The notes under the pieces were generated by a model, which did not search any database, was not told the origin of the DNA, and was given only the letters and a program-made list of their open reading frames with translations. Both the position numbers and the translations under genes were made by a program. Below, in pieces: positions 1-9,453 of a stretch of 19,280 bases of DNA (position 1 is its first letter; each line of letters begins with the position of its first letter). Location: assembly GCA_025458545.1 (NCBI GenBank), contig JALOSH010000032.1, forward strand, positions 1 to 19,280, written 5' to 3'. This DNA comes from Hydrogenophaga sp. (lineage in GTDB: Bacteria; Pseudomonadota; Gammaproteobacteria; Burkholderiales; Burkholderiaceae).

Positions 1-941
<941 letters not shown>

Positions 942-976
942 GTGCGGCTCCTGGCTACAAGTTTGTCGGAAAGGTA

Positions 977-1005
977 CATATACGTGTCATTTTAGGACTT
1001 TCAAG
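977..1005 (-). promoter_or_regulatory. Candidate ftsH promoter
   Basis: On the minus strand CTTGAAA (1005-999) is followed, counting from TTGAAA with a 16-nt spacer, by TATATG (982-977), about 35 nt upstream of the ftsH TTG codon. This fits a sigma-70 promoter. The CTTGAA core is also the -35 of heat-shock sigma-32 promoters, and ftsH is sigma-32 controlled in E. coli, but the CCCCAT-type -10 is not clearly present. Inference from pattern only. Confidence 0.4.
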
Positions 1006-1092
1006 AAGCCCTGCCCTTGATCCATGTCTTGTTCGTTGTCAATGGGGCACATGAGGGTGATTTCGGCAGATCGCAAGCGGAACTGCAGCGAA

Positions 1093-1776
1093 TCACCTTG
1101 CGGAGGCCTGTTTCAGACCCCGTCCCACCAGAAAGGTTTCAGACGATTTGTCGCGGGAGGCCTTGGGCTTGATGGGCTTGACCACTTTGAAGGTCTGGCG
1201 GAACAGCGCCACCATGGGGTCGTAGGCCCCGCCGTGGAACAGTTTCACCACCAGGGCACCGTCGGGCTTGAGATGGCCCTTGGCAAACTCCACGGCCAAC
1301 TCCACCAGGGTGGAAATCCGCGCAGCGTCTGCCGAACCGATGCCCGACAGGTTGGGCGCCATGTCCGACACAACCAGGTCGACAGCATCCACCCGGCGGT
1401 CCACCAGTGCTTGCTCCAGTTCCGCCAGCACCGCGGGTTCCTGGAAGTCGCCCTGAATGAAGTGCACGCCCTCCACAGGGTCCATGGGCAGCAAGTCGAG
1501 CGCGATGATCTGGCCGTGCAGCTCGCCGACCGCTGCGCCCTGGGGGCTGAGTCTGCGGCGCACATACTGGCTCCAGGCACCGGGCGTGGAGCCCAGGTCC
1601 ACCACCACATCGCCGGGGCGGATCAAGCCCAGCGTCTCGTCGATTTCCTTGAGCTTGTAGGCCGCCCGGGCACGGTAACCGTCCTTCTGGGCGAGCCGCA
1701 CGTAGGGGTCGTTGACGTGCTGGTTGAGCCAGGCCTTGTTGACCTTCTTGCTCTGAGTCTTGACTTTCATGCCCAT
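1093..1776 (-). CDS. rlmE: 23S rRNA (uridine-2'-O-)-methyltransferase RlmE (FtsJ/RrmJ)
   Basis: RlmE methylates the 2'-O of U2552 in the A loop of 23S rRNA on the 50S particle, using S-adenosylmethionine. The 227-residue protein has the whole family fold. The K-D-K-E catalytic tetrad can be placed at K41 (YKLKEID), D138 (VSDMAPN), K178 (VVKLF) and E213 (DKSSETF). The SAM-binding motif I reads [11 protein letters not shown] (60-70), where E. coli has DLGAAPGGWSQ; I regard this as a lineage variant. Start chosen as ATG 1776; a second ATG two codons on (1770) is equally possible, and neither has a strong ribosome binding site. It is divergent from yhbY across 38 bp and upstream of ftsH. Confidence 0.95.
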   Translation of the reverse strand: MGMKVKTQSKKVNKAWLNQHVNDPYVRLAQKDGYRARAAYKLKEIDETLGLIRPGDVVVDLGSTPGAWSQYVRRRLSPQGAAVGELHGQIIALDLLPMDPVEGVHFIQGDFQEPAVLAELEQALVDRRVDAVDLVVSDMAPNLSGIGSADAARISTLVELAVEFAKGHLKPDGALVVKLFHGGAYDPMVALFRQTFKVVKPIKPKASRDKSSETFLVGRGLKQASAR

Positions 1777-1802
1777 CGGTAACGCCCGGCTCTCGTGTAA
1801 AC

Positions 1803-1808
1803 GATAAT
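1803..1808 (+). promoter_or_regulatory. Candidate -10 element for yhbY
   Basis: GATAAT lies 6 nt before the yhbY ATG, so a transcript from it would start at or next to the start codon (leaderless or nearly so). No convincing -35 is visible. The rlmE promoter must lie in the same 38-bp gap or inside yhbY. Confidence 0.3.
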
Positions 1809-1814
1809 TGTCCC

Positions 1815-2285
1815 ATGCCCCAGATCACACTCACCCCCGCCCAGCGCAAAGTCCACCGAGCCGATGCCCACCACCTAGACCCGGTCGTCCTCGTCGGTGG
1901 CGACGGCCTGACCGCCGCTGTCAAGAAAGAGGTTGACGGTGCGCTCAAGGCGCACGGTCTGATCAAAGTGCGCGTGTTCAGCGACGACCGAGCCGCTCGC
2001 GAAGCCATGATGCTGACCCTGGCCGACGAGCTGGGTGCCGCACCGATCCAGCACATTGGCAAATTGCTGGTGCTGTGGCGCCCGATGCCCGAGAAGGCCA
2101 AGGCGGTCGACGAGGACCGCATGCCGGGGCCGAAAGACGTCAAAGTGCTGAAGTTCAGCAAGCGCGGGGGCCAGCGGCCCGAAGTCAAGGTGGTGAGGGT
2201 GCTCGGCAACCAGCGACTGACGACCGGAGGCCAGGTGAAACGCGCCAAGGTGCTGAAAAAAAGCATCAAGAAAAGCGCACAGTAG
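1815..2285 (+). CDS. yhbY: YhbY-family CRM-domain RNA-binding protein
   Basis: YhbY proteins are single CRM-domain (KH-like) RNA-binding proteins that associate with pre-50S ribosomal particles. Residues 1-95 match E. coli YhbY in pattern: the helix [11 protein letters not shown], the strand [11 protein letters not shown] with the GxxG loop GGDG (28-31), then LIKVRV and [10 protein letters not shown]. The protein is 156 residues against 97 in E. coli; the extra ~60 C-terminal residues are lysine/arginine-rich and end in KKSIKKSAQ, plausibly an additional RNA contact. There is no recognisable ribosome binding site before ATG 1815, consistent with a leaderless start. Its divergence from rlmE couples two 50S maturation genes. 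Confidence 0.9.
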   Translation: MPQITLTPAQRKVHRADAHHLDPVVLVGGDGLTAAVKKEVDGALKAHGLIKVRVFSDDRAAREAMMLTLADELGAAPIQHIGKLLVLWRPMPEKAKAVDEDRMPGPKDVKVLKFSKRGGQRPEVKVVRVLGNQRLTTGGQVKRAKVLKKSIKKSAQ

Positions 2286-2363
2286 GCCCCGCCGGCGCTG
2301 CAGTTGGCCTTTGGTGAGCCAGCGCGGCTTGAACTTCATTTGCAGCGCATCATCTGAGACCGC

Positions 2364-4360
2364 ATGAACAACCGCAACGCCAACCCCTTGCTCGATTTCA
2401 CCGACTTGCCACTGTTCGGTGCCATTGAACCCGGCCATGTCGCCCCAGCCATGGAAGTCTTGCTGGCAGACGCCAGCGCTGCACTGGAACGGGTCACCGA
2501 CCCGGGATTCCCACCCGTGTGGGACGAGCTGGCGCGTACGCTGGACGTGTCGACAGAACGCCTGGGGCGCGCCTGGGGCGCGGTGAGCCACCTCAACAGC
2601 GTGGCCGACACGCCCGAACTGCGCGCCGCTTACAACGAAGCCCTGCCCAAGGTCACCGAGTTCTGGACCCGCCTGGGTGCCGACGAGCGCCTGTACGCAA
2701 AGTACAAGGCCATGGACCCGGCCAGCCTCTCGACCGAGCAAGCGCAGGCCCACAAAAACGCCATGCGCGGTTTCGTGCTGGGTGGCGCCGACCTGCAGGG
2801 CGCAGCCAAGGAGCGCTTCGCCCAGATCCAGGAACGACACGCCGAGCTGGCGCAAAAATTCAGTGAAAACGCGCTCGATGCCACCGATGCGTTCTCGCTG
2901 CTGGTGGATGCCCAGCAGCTCGCGGGTGTGCCCGACGACGTGCTCCAGGCCACGGCTGCTGCGGCCCAGGCCGAAGGCAAAACCGGCCACAAGCTCACGC
3001 TCAAGATGCCGTGTTACCTGCCGGTGATGCAGTTCGCCCACAACAGCGCGCTGCGGCAAACTCTGTACAAGGCCTACGTGACGCGAGCCAGCGAGCAGGC
3101 CGAAGGCGAGGCGGTGAAGTTCGACAACACCGCCATCATGGGCGAGCTGCTGGCGTTGCGCCACGAAGAAGCCCAGCTGCTGGGCTACCGACACTTTGCC
3201 GATGTGTCGCTGGTGCCCAAGATGGCCGAGTCGCCCGAGCAAGTGATCGGCTTCCTGCGCGACCTGGGCCAGAAGGCACGCCCCTACGCTGAACAAGACC
3301 TGGCCGACCTGCGCGCCTTCGCCGCCCAGCACCTGGGCCTGCAAGACCCGCAAGCCTGGGACTGGCCCTACATCAGTGAAAAACTCAAGGAAGCGCGCTA
3401 CGCCTTCAGCGAGCAGGAGGTCAAACCTTATTTCACCGCCCCCAAGGTGCTCGCTGGTCTGTTCCAGATCGTCGAAACCTTGTTCGAGGTGGCGATCCGC
3501 CGCGACAGCGCGCCGGTCTGGCACCCATCGGTGGAGTTCTATCGCATCGAGCGCAGCACGCCCACCGGTGCCCAGCTGGTCGGCCAGTTCTACCTCGACC
3601 CGGCAGCCCGCACCGGCAAACGCGGCGGCGCCTGGATGGACGATGTGCGCGCCCGCTGGCTGCGCCCGGACACGGGGGCACTGCAGACACCGGTGGCCCA
3701 CCTGGTGTGCAACTTCGCCGACTGCACCACCTGCTGACGCAGGTGAACGAACGAGACGTGTCCGGCATCAGCGGCGTCGAATGGGACGCGGTGGAACTGC
3801 CCAGCCAGTTCATGGAAAACTTCTGCTGGGAATGGGACGTGCTCAAGCACATGACCGCCCACGTCGACACCGGGGAACCGCTGCCGCGCGCGCTGTTCGA
3901 CAAGATGCTGGCCGCCAAGAACTACCAGAGCGGGCTGCAGACCTTGCGCCAGGTGGAGTTCGCCCTGTTCGACATGCTGCTGCACAGCCAGACCCCGCCA
4001 ACCACCACGGGCGAGGCCATCCTGGCGCTGCAACAGCAGGTGCGCAACGAAGTGGCCGTGTTGAGCCCACCGCCTTACAGCCGCACACCACACACCTTCA
4101 GCCACATTTTTGCCGGGGGTTATTCGGCTGGCTATTACAGCTACAAATGGGCTGAGGTGCTGTCGGCCGACGCCTATGCGGCCTTCGAAGAAGCGGCGCA
4201 GGCGCTGGGCCAGAGCACGCTGGATGTGTCCACCGGCCGCCGCTACCGCCAGGCCATCCTGGAAGCTGGTGGCAGCCGCCCGGCCATGGAGTCCTTCAAG
4301 GACTTCCGCGGCCGCGAGCCGAGCATCGACGCCTTGCTGCGCCACCAGGGCATGGCTTGA
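2364..4360 (+). pseudogene. prlC: Oligopeptidase A-like M3 metallopeptidase, internal deletion and frameshift
   Basis: M3 peptidases (PrlC/OpdA) are cytosolic zinc endopeptidases that degrade short peptides such as cleaved signal peptides. The first frame (ATG 2364) encodes 457 residues and stops at TGA 3735-3737 after GKRGGAWMDDVRARW and HLVCNFAD. Homology resumes in another frame at about 3722 with LHHLLTQVNERDVSGISG, then ELPSQFMENFCWEWD and the substrate-binding FAGGYSAGYYSYKW, ending at TGA 4358-4360. In family members about 25 residues lie between CNFA and LHH, including the zinc-binding HEFGH helix. That block is absent and the frame change implies loss of 3n+1 nt (about 73-76). Restoring it gives about 690 residues, near E. 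coli PrlC at 680. As read, no active enzyme can be made. The glutaredoxin gene follows 31 bp downstream. Confidence 0.9.
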
Positions 4361-4391
4361 TTTCCCCGCCCACCTGCCGATAGGAGCTTTC

Positions 4392-5057
4392 ATGAACGCC
4401 CACCGCCCGATCACCCGTTCACATGCTGTGAGCTTTGCAGCCTGTGTGGCCTTGGGTCTGCTGGCCACGGTGGCCACGGCCCAGGGGGTCTACCGCATCG
4501 TCGGTCCCGACGGCCGTGTCACCTACTCTGACCAGCCGCCCCCCAGTGGTGCCACGGTGCGGCAGGCAGGTGCTGCCGCGGGAGCGGGCAGCGCTGGCGG
4601 AGCGGCACTGCCCTTCGAGTTGCGCCAGGTGGCCAACCGCTTCCCCGTGACGCTGTACACCAGCAGCGACTGCGCGCCCTGCAACAGCGGTCGCAACCTG
4701 CTCAACGCGCGTGGCATTCCCTACGCCGAAAGAACGGTGAACACGTTTGAAGACACCGAAGCGCTCAAGCGCGTCAGTGGCGAAAGCTCATTGCCTTTTC
4801 TGACGATTGGCGGGCAACAGATCAAGGGCTACTCCGACAGCGAGTGGACCCAGTTCCTCGATGCGGCGGGTTACCCCAAACAATCTCAGCTGCCCGCCAG
4901 CTACCGGCGCCCGGCCGCCACGCCGCTGGTGGCGGTCAAACCCGTGGAAACTCCGCCAGCCAACACCAACGCGGCACGCCCTCGTCCGGCACAGCCGGTC
5001 GAAGCGCCGGTTCCGGTCGCACCAGCGCCGAGCAATCCGGCTGGCATCCGTTTTTGA
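4392..5057 (+). CDS. Exported DUF4124 / glutaredoxin-like protein
   Basis: The 221-residue protein begins with a signal peptide (about 1-30, hydrophobic FAACVALGLLATVATA, AxA-type cleavage site). A DUF4124-type stretch follows (about 31-52, GVYRIVGPDGRVTYSDQPP), then a glutaredoxin fold (about 84-160) with redox motif CAPC (Cys94, Cys97), cis-proline in SLPF (Pro135) and the GYSDSEW glutathione-side motif. The tail (about 165-221) is Pro/Ala-rich and probably disordered. It is expected to be periplasmic or surface-attached and to act in thiol-disulfide exchange, but the substrate is unknown. ATG 4392 is supported by TAGGAG 5 nt upstream. It follows the prlC-like gene by 31 bp, so they are probably co-transcribed, and it converges on rpiA. 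Confidence 0.85.
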   Translation: MNAHRPITRSHAVSFAACVALGLLATVATAQGVYRIVGPDGRVTYSDQPPPSGATVRQAGAAAGAGSAGGAALPFELRQVANRFPVTLYTSSDCAPCNSGRNLLNARGIPYAERTVNTFEDTEALKRVSGESSLPFLTIGGQQIKGYSDSEWTQFLDAAGYPKQSQLPASYRRPAATPLVAVKPVETPPANTNAARPRPAQPVEAPVPVAPAPSNPAGIRF

Positions 5058-5080
5058 TCCTGGCCCCAGCCAGACGGTCG

Positions 5081-5752
5081 TCAGAAAGCCAGCGTTTTCA
5101 CGCCAGCGGACGTGCCCAGCAGGCACACGCTGGCTTTCTGGTGGGCAAACACGCCCACTGTCACCACGCCCGGCCATTGGTTGACCTGGCTCTCGAACGC
5201 CAGCGGATCGGCGATCTGAAGCCCCACCACGTCCAGGATGTGTTGACCGTTGTCGGTCACCAGGGCCGCACCGTCTTTGAGCCGCAATTGCGCCCGACCA
5301 CCCATTTGCGCGAACTGCCGGATCAGGCGGCTGGCGGCCATGGGGATCACCTCCACCGGCAGCGGGAATGCGCCCAGTGCCTTCACCAGCTTCGACTCGT
5401 CGGCGATGCAAACGAAGCGGCGCGATTGAGCTGCCACGATTTTTTCGCGGGTAAGCGCAGCGCCACCGCCCTTGACCATGTGACCATGGCCATCGATTTC
5501 GTCGGCGCCGTCGATGTACACCGAGATCTCACCCACGTCATTGGCTTCGAACACCGGAATGCCCAAGGCCAGAAGGCGGGCGGTGGACGCCACCGAGCTG
5601 GACACCGCGCCGGGGATCTGGTCCTTCATGGAGGCCAGGGCATCAATGAATTTGTTGACGGTGGAACCGGTGCCCACGCCGACGATTTCACCCGGCGTCA
5701 CATACTGAAGGGCGGCCTGCCCCACCAGGGCTTTGAGTTCGTCTTGGGTCAT
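5081..5752 (-). CDS. rpiA: Ribose-5-phosphate isomerase A
   Basis: RpiA interconverts ribulose-5-phosphate and ribose-5-phosphate in the non-oxidative pentose phosphate pathway (cytosol). Starting from ATG 5752 the protein is 223 residues and begins [11 protein letters not shown], nearly identical to the E. coli N-terminus. This start also puts the catalytic residues at E. coli numbers: Asp81 and Asp84 in DGADE, Lys94 in KGGG, Glu103 in LTREK. The phosphate loop GTGST is at 27-31. A TTG three codons upstream (5761) is rejected as start. It is divergent from pyrD across 41 bp and convergent with the glutaredoxin gene. Confidence 0.97.
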   Translation of the reverse strand: MTQDELKALVGQAALQYVTPGEIVGVGTGSTVNKFIDALASMKDQIPGAVSSSVASTARLLALGIPVFEANDVGEISVYIDGADEIDGHGHMVKGGGAALTREKIVAAQSRRFVCIADESKLVKALGAFPLPVEVIPMAASRLIRQFAQMGGRAQLRLKDGAALVTDNGQHILDVVGLQIADPLAFESQVNQWPGVVTVGVFAHQKASVCLLGTSAGVKTLAF

Positions 5753-5793
5753 TTGCGACAATCGCTGAAGTCAAAGAATCCGTGGATTATCCA

Positions 5794-6873
5794 ATGTCAC
5801 TCTTGCCTTACGCGCTCGCCCGCCCCTTCCTGTTTGCCCTGGACCCCGAGGCCGCACACGAGCTCACGCTGCACAGCATCGCGAAGCTGCAACGTTCGCC
5901 GCTGACCTGTGTCTACAGCGAAACCCGGGTGGACGATCCGGTGGTGCTGGCCGGCCTGCACTTCCCGAACCGGGTGGGACTGGCCGCAGGTCTGGACAAA
6001 AACGCCCGTTGCATCGATGGCCTGGCCGCCATGGGTTTCGGTTTTGTGGAGGTGGGCACCGTCACACCCAAAGGCCAGCCAGGCAATCCCAAGCCTCGGA
6101 TGTTCCGCATTCCACAGCGCCACGCACTGATCAACCGGCTGGGCTTCAACAATGAGGGCCTGGATGCGTTCCTGTCGAACGTGCAGCAGGCCCGCTTTCG
6201 CAGTGCAGGCGGTGCCGCGCCCATGTTGCTGGGCCTGAACATCGGCAAAAACGCCAGCACACCGATCGAGCAGGCCACCGACGACTACCTGACCTGTCTG
6301 GACGGCGTGTACCCGCACGCGGACTATGTGACGGTCAACATCTCCAGCCCGAACACCAAAAACCTGCGCAGCCTGCAAAGCGACGAAGCGCTGGATGCGC
6401 TGCTCGGCGCGGTGATGACACGGCGCGAACAGCTGGCCGCCCAAACCGGCCGACAGGTACCGGTGTTCCTGAAGATCGCACCCGATCTGGACGATGCCCA
6501 GATCGACGTGATTGCGGCCACGCTCAAGCGCCACGGAACCGATGCGAGCGGACAGATCACCCAGCGCCTGGGTGTGATCGCCACCAACACCACGCTGAGC
6601 CGGGACGCGGTCAAAGGCCTGGCCCACGCAGAAGAAACGGGCGGCCTGTCCGGCTCGCCGGTGCTCGAAGCCAGCAACCGGGTGATCCGGCAGCTGCGCC
6701 ATGCGCTGGGTCCGCAGTTTCCGATCATCGGCGTCGGTGGCATCCTCAGCGCGCAGGACGCCCTCAGCAAAATCGCAGCCGGTGCCGATGTGGTGCAGAT
6801 CTACACCGGGCTGATCTACAAGGGCCCGGCGCTGGTCCGCGAGGCCGCGCAAGCCATAAAGGGTTTGCGCTGA
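5794..6873 (+). CDS. pyrD: Dihydroorotate dehydrogenase (quinone), class 2
   Basis: PyrD oxidises dihydroorotate to orotate with FMN and passes electrons to membrane quinones, the fourth step of pyrimidine synthesis. The 359-residue protein has the class 2 N-terminal helical extension (about 1-40) for quinone and membrane contact. FMN and substrate motifs follow in order: [12 protein letters not shown] (59-70), [36 protein letters not shown] (catalytic serine of class 2, S184/S185), [25 protein letters not shown] and [17 protein letters not shown] 5794 fits related proteins ([11 protein letters not shown]); a GTG at 5782 would add only four residues. Its TGA directly abuts the stop of the oxidoreductase on the other strand. 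Confidence 0.96.
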   Translation: MSLLPYALARPFLFALDPEAAHELTLHSIAKLQRSPLTCVYSETRVDDPVVLAGLHFPNRVGLAAGLDKNARCIDGLAAMGFGFVEVGTVTPKGQPGNPKPRMFRIPQRHALINRLGFNNEGLDAFLSNVQQARFRSAGGAAPMLLGLNIGKNASTPIEQATDDYLTCLDGVYPHADYVTVNISSPNTKNLRSLQSDEALDALLGAVMTRREQLAAQTGRQVPVFLKIAPDLDDAQIDVIAATLKRHGTDASGQITQRLGVIATNTTLSRDAVKGLAHAEETGGLSGSPVLEASNRVIRQLRHALGPQFPIIGVGGILSAQDALSKIAAGADVVQIYTGLIYKGPALVREAAQAIKGLR

Positions 6874-6880
6874 TCAGCGC
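6867..6880. repeat. 14-bp perfect palindrome holding two opposed stop codons
   Basis: GCGCTGATCAGCGC is its own reverse complement. Its centre TGATCA contains the pyrD stop (6871-6873) and the stop of the minus-strand oxidoreductase (6876-6874). It may help terminate both transcripts, but there is no T tract. Confidence 0.6.
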
Positions 6881-7937
6881 AGCAGCTCAGCCACTTGCTC
6901 GCCGATGGCCAGGCAACTGGTCAGCCCTGGTGACTCGATACCGAACAGATTGACCAGACCGGGTACGCTGTGCACAGCCGGGCCGTCGATTCGGAAGTCG
7001 GCGGCGGGCTCGTCCGGGCCGCCGATCTTCGGCCGCATGCCCGCGTAACCTGGCTGCAGCGCGCCGTCGGGCAGTCCGGGCCAGTACTGGCGCACCTCGG
7101 CATAAAAAGCCTCGCCACGGGCCGGGTCCACCACCAGGTCGTTGGGGTCATCGGTCCACTGCACATCCGGTCCGAAGCCAGGTGCTTGTCCGGCTCGGGT
7201 GCCGGGTACACCAGCCGATCAAAAGGCGAGCGCCCCGCCAGCGTGAAGTAGTTACCCTTGGCGTACCAGGCGCGCGGCACCCGGCTCGGGTCCAGCCCCA
7301 GCGTGTTCCGCCCCAGTGCGCAGGCGTGCAGGCCGGCCGCATTCACCACGCTGCGGGCGAGCAGCACGGTGCCGTCCGCCGCGTCCACTTCGATGCCCTG
7401 CCCGGTGACCCGCAAACGCTCCACCGCGCTGTGACAGGCCACCAGTCCGCCCATGTTTTCCAGATCGCCTTGCAAGGCCAGCATCAGCGCATGGCTGTCG
7501 ACGATGCCGGTGGACGGGGAATGCACCGCAGCCAGGCATTCCAGATGCGGCTCCATCGCCTGCGCCTGCTCGCGGGTGAGCAACACCAGGTCGTCCACCC
7601 TGTTAGCCTGCGCTTTCTGCACGATGGCCGGCAGTGCCGCGGCCTGCGAAGCCGTGTTGGCCACGATGAGCTTGCCGCAACGCCGGTGCGCAACGCCCCG
7701 CTCGGCGCAGTACCGGTACAGCATGGCCTTGCCCTGCACACACAGGCGGGCCTTGAGCGAGCCGGTCGGGTAGTAGATGCCGGCATGGATCACTTCGCTG
7801 TTGCGGGAACTGGTACCGGTGCCGATGGCGGCGGCGCCTTCGAGCACCAGCACCTCGCGTCCGCGCTCCGCGAGCGCGCGCGCCACGGCCAGCCCCACCA
7901 CGCCCGCGCCGATGACCACCACATCCGCTGTTTCCAT
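6874..7937 (-). pseudogene. FAD-dependent oxidoreductase (L-2-hydroxyglutarate oxidase-like), internal deletion and frameshift
   Basis: This is a DAO-superfamily flavoenzyme resembling L-2-hydroxyglutarate oxidase/dehydrogenases. From ATG 7937 (AGGAA 6 nt upstream) the first frame has the dinucleotide-binding GAGVVG (10-15), SSRNSEVIHAGIYYP, GIVDSHALM, VNAAGLHA and RLVYPAPEP, up to Leu253. Family homology then jumps to another frame (about 7179 downward): [30 protein letters not shown] and [11 protein letters not shown], ending at 6874. The conserved GxGVHLT-type block expected between PEP and FGPDV is missing (about 14 residues, 3n+1 nt). The first frame would instead stop at 6921 as a 338-residue protein with a foreign C-terminus. 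Restored length would be about 368 residues, normal for the group. Divergent from tyrB. Confidence 0.88.
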
Positions 7938-8029
7938 GCCGTTCCTGTCCGAAGCTTGCGCCCGTTGCGCCGCCCGATTCTCGCTGCAACGCCGCGCAGA
8001 CCAGCACGCCAAGCAAAGCAGTGACCCTC

Positions 8030-8037
8030 TATAAAAT
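8030..8037 (+). promoter_or_regulatory. Candidate -10 region for tyrB
   Basis: TATAAAAT lies about 39 nt upstream of the tyrB ATG in the 138-bp divergent gap. No good -35 is visible at 16-18 nt. Confidence 0.4.
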
Positions 8038-8075
8038 AGCGGGCTTTTCAGACTCTCCATCCCCAGGAACCCAGC

Positions 8076-9284
8076 ATGTCTCTCTTCACCGCCGTCGAAA
8101 TGGCCCCGCGCGACCCAATTCTGGGTCTGAACGAACAGTTTGCCGCCGACACCAACCCGAACAAGGTCAACCTCGGCGTTGGCGTGTACTTCGACGACAA
8201 CGGCAAGCTGCCCTTGCTGCAGTGCGTGCAGGCGGCTGAAAAAGCCATGATGGAAAAGCCCACCGCACGTGGCTACCTGCCCATCGACGGCATCGCCGCC
8301 TACGACGCGGCCGTCAAGGGTCTGGTCTTCGGCGCCGAATCCGACGTGGTGAAAAGCGGCCGCGTGGCCACGGTGCAGGCCATCGGTGGCACCGGTGGCC
8401 TGAAGATCGGCGCCGACTTCCTGAAAAAAATCAGCCCCAACGCCACCGTGCTGATTTCCGATCCGAGTTGGGAAAACCACCGCGCGCTGTTCACCAACGC
8501 CGGTTTCCCGGTGGACACCTACCCCTACTTCGATCCGAGCGCCAACGCAGGCCTGGGCGGCATCAACTTCGACGGCATGTTGGCCAAGCTCAACGCCGCC
8601 GCTGCCGGCACCATCGTGCTGCTGCACGCCTGCTGCCACAACCCCACGGGCTACGACATCACGCCCGCCCAGTGGGACCAGGTGATCGCCACCGTCAAGG
8701 CCCGCAAGCTCACCGCTTTCCTGGACATGGCCTACCAGGGCTTCGGCTACGGCATCGCCGAAGACGGCGCCGTGATCGCCAAGTTTGTGGCCGCCGGTCT
8801 GGACATTTTTGTCTCGACCAGCTTCTCCAAGAGCTTCAGCCTGTACGGCGAGCGCGTGGGCGCGCTCAGCGTGGTGGCCAGCAGCAAAGAAGAGGCCGAC
8901 CGCGTGCTGAGCCAGCTCAAGATCGCCATCCGCACCAACTACTCCAACCCGCCCACCCACGGCGGCGCCATCGTGGCCGCGGTGCTGAACAACCCCGAGT
9001 TGCGGGCCCAGTGGGAAAACGAACTGGGCGAGATGCGCGTGCGCATCAAGGCCATGCGCCAGAAACTGGTGGATGGTCTCAAGGCCGCCGGCGTGGCCAA
9101 AGACATGAGCTTCATCACCACCCAGATCGGCATGTTCAGCTACTCGGGTCTGAGCAAGGAGCAGATGGTGCGCCTGCGCAGCGAGTTCGGCGTCTACGGC
9201 ACCGACACCGGCCGCATGTGCGTGGCGGCGCTCAACAGCAAGAACATCGACTACGTCTGCCAGGCGGTGGCCAAAGTGGTCTGA
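8076..9284 (+). CDS. tyrB: Aromatic amino acid aminotransferase (class I, TyrB type)
   Basis: PLP-dependent transaminase that moves the amino group between aromatic or acidic amino acids and 2-oxoglutarate; cytosolic. The 402-residue protein covers the full class I-alpha fold: LGVGVYFDDNG, YLPIDG, the cofactor loop GGTGGLK, NPTG (189-192), the PLP-contacting Asp217 and Tyr220 in FLDMAYQGF, Schiff-base Lys252 in STSFSKSFS, Arg260, and the carboxylate-binding Arg380 in DTGRM. The stretches QAIGGTGGLKIGADFLK and SDPSWENH resemble E. coli TyrB more than AspC, but substrate range cannot be read from sequence. ATG 8076 has AGGAA 6 nt upstream. A strong terminator follows 25 nt after the stop. Confidence 0.93.
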   Translation: MSLFTAVEMAPRDPILGLNEQFAADTNPNKVNLGVGVYFDDNGKLPLLQCVQAAEKAMMEKPTARGYLPIDGIAAYDAAVKGLVFGAESDVVKSGRVATVQAIGGTGGLKIGADFLKKISPNATVLISDPSWENHRALFTNAGFPVDTYPYFDPSANAGLGGINFDGMLAKLNAAAAGTIVLLHACCHNPTGYDITPAQWDQVIATVKARKLTAFLDMAYQGFGYGIAEDGAVIAKFVAAGLDIFVSTSFSKSFSLYGERVGALSVVASSKEEADRVLSQLKIAIRTNYSNPPTHGGAIVAAVLNNPELRAQWENELGEMRVRIKAMRQKLVDGLKAAGVAKDMSFITTQIGMFSYSGLSKEQMVRLRSEFGVYGTDTGRMCVAALNSKNIDYVCQAVAKVV

Positions 9285-9309
9285 CCCGCCGCTGCCAGCA
9301 GACGCCACC

Positions 9310-9337
9310 AGGCCGCTCACCGAGCGGCCTTCTCTTT
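9310..9337 (+). terminator. Rho-independent terminator after tyrB
   Basis: A perfect 9-bp stem (AGGCCGCTC / GAGCGGCCT) with an ACC loop is followed by TCTCTTT. It separates tyrB from phaZ. Confidence 0.85.
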
Positions 9338-9444
9338 GCCTCGTGCGACAGACCTGGGTGACACAGCGGCGCGCAACCTTTCACGAAGGTGACAAGTGCC
9401 TTGAAAAATTAGGTGTTTTCACCGTCGTGCCGGTTGGCGCTTGC

Positions 9445-9453
9445 TGCTATATT
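9445..9453 (+). promoter_or_regulatory. Candidate extended -10 promoter of phaZ
   Basis: TGCTATATT matches an extended -10 (TGnTATAAT) and would start transcription near 9460, giving a leader of about 24 nt. No clear -35 is seen, as is common for extended -10 promoters. Confidence 0.45.

Noticed and set aside
2290..2330. Imperfect GC hairpin after yhbY as a terminator
   Set aside because: A bulged stem with a ~19-nt loop and no T run; too weak to call.
1875..3701. Long open frame on the minus strand opposite yhbY and the peptidase gene
   Set aside because: It mirrors the codons of two recognised genes in GC-rich DNA, has no recognisable domain, and is His/Gln/Val/Leu-rich in the way antisense frames are.
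3707..4360. Separate gene start for the second half of the M3 peptidase
   Set aside because: The ATG is out of frame read-through of conserved N-half sequence (CNF region); no ribosome binding site. It is the C-terminal half of the broken gene.
5060..5073. CTGGC-CCCA-GCCAG hairpin between the glutaredoxin gene and rpiA
   Set aside because: Only 5 bp with no following T run on either strand.
6921..9320. Apparent 799-residue minus-strand protein spanning tyrB and the oxidoreductase
   Set aside because: The first part is antisense to tyrB; only the part from 7937 is the oxidoreductase, and its end is out of frame because of the deletion.
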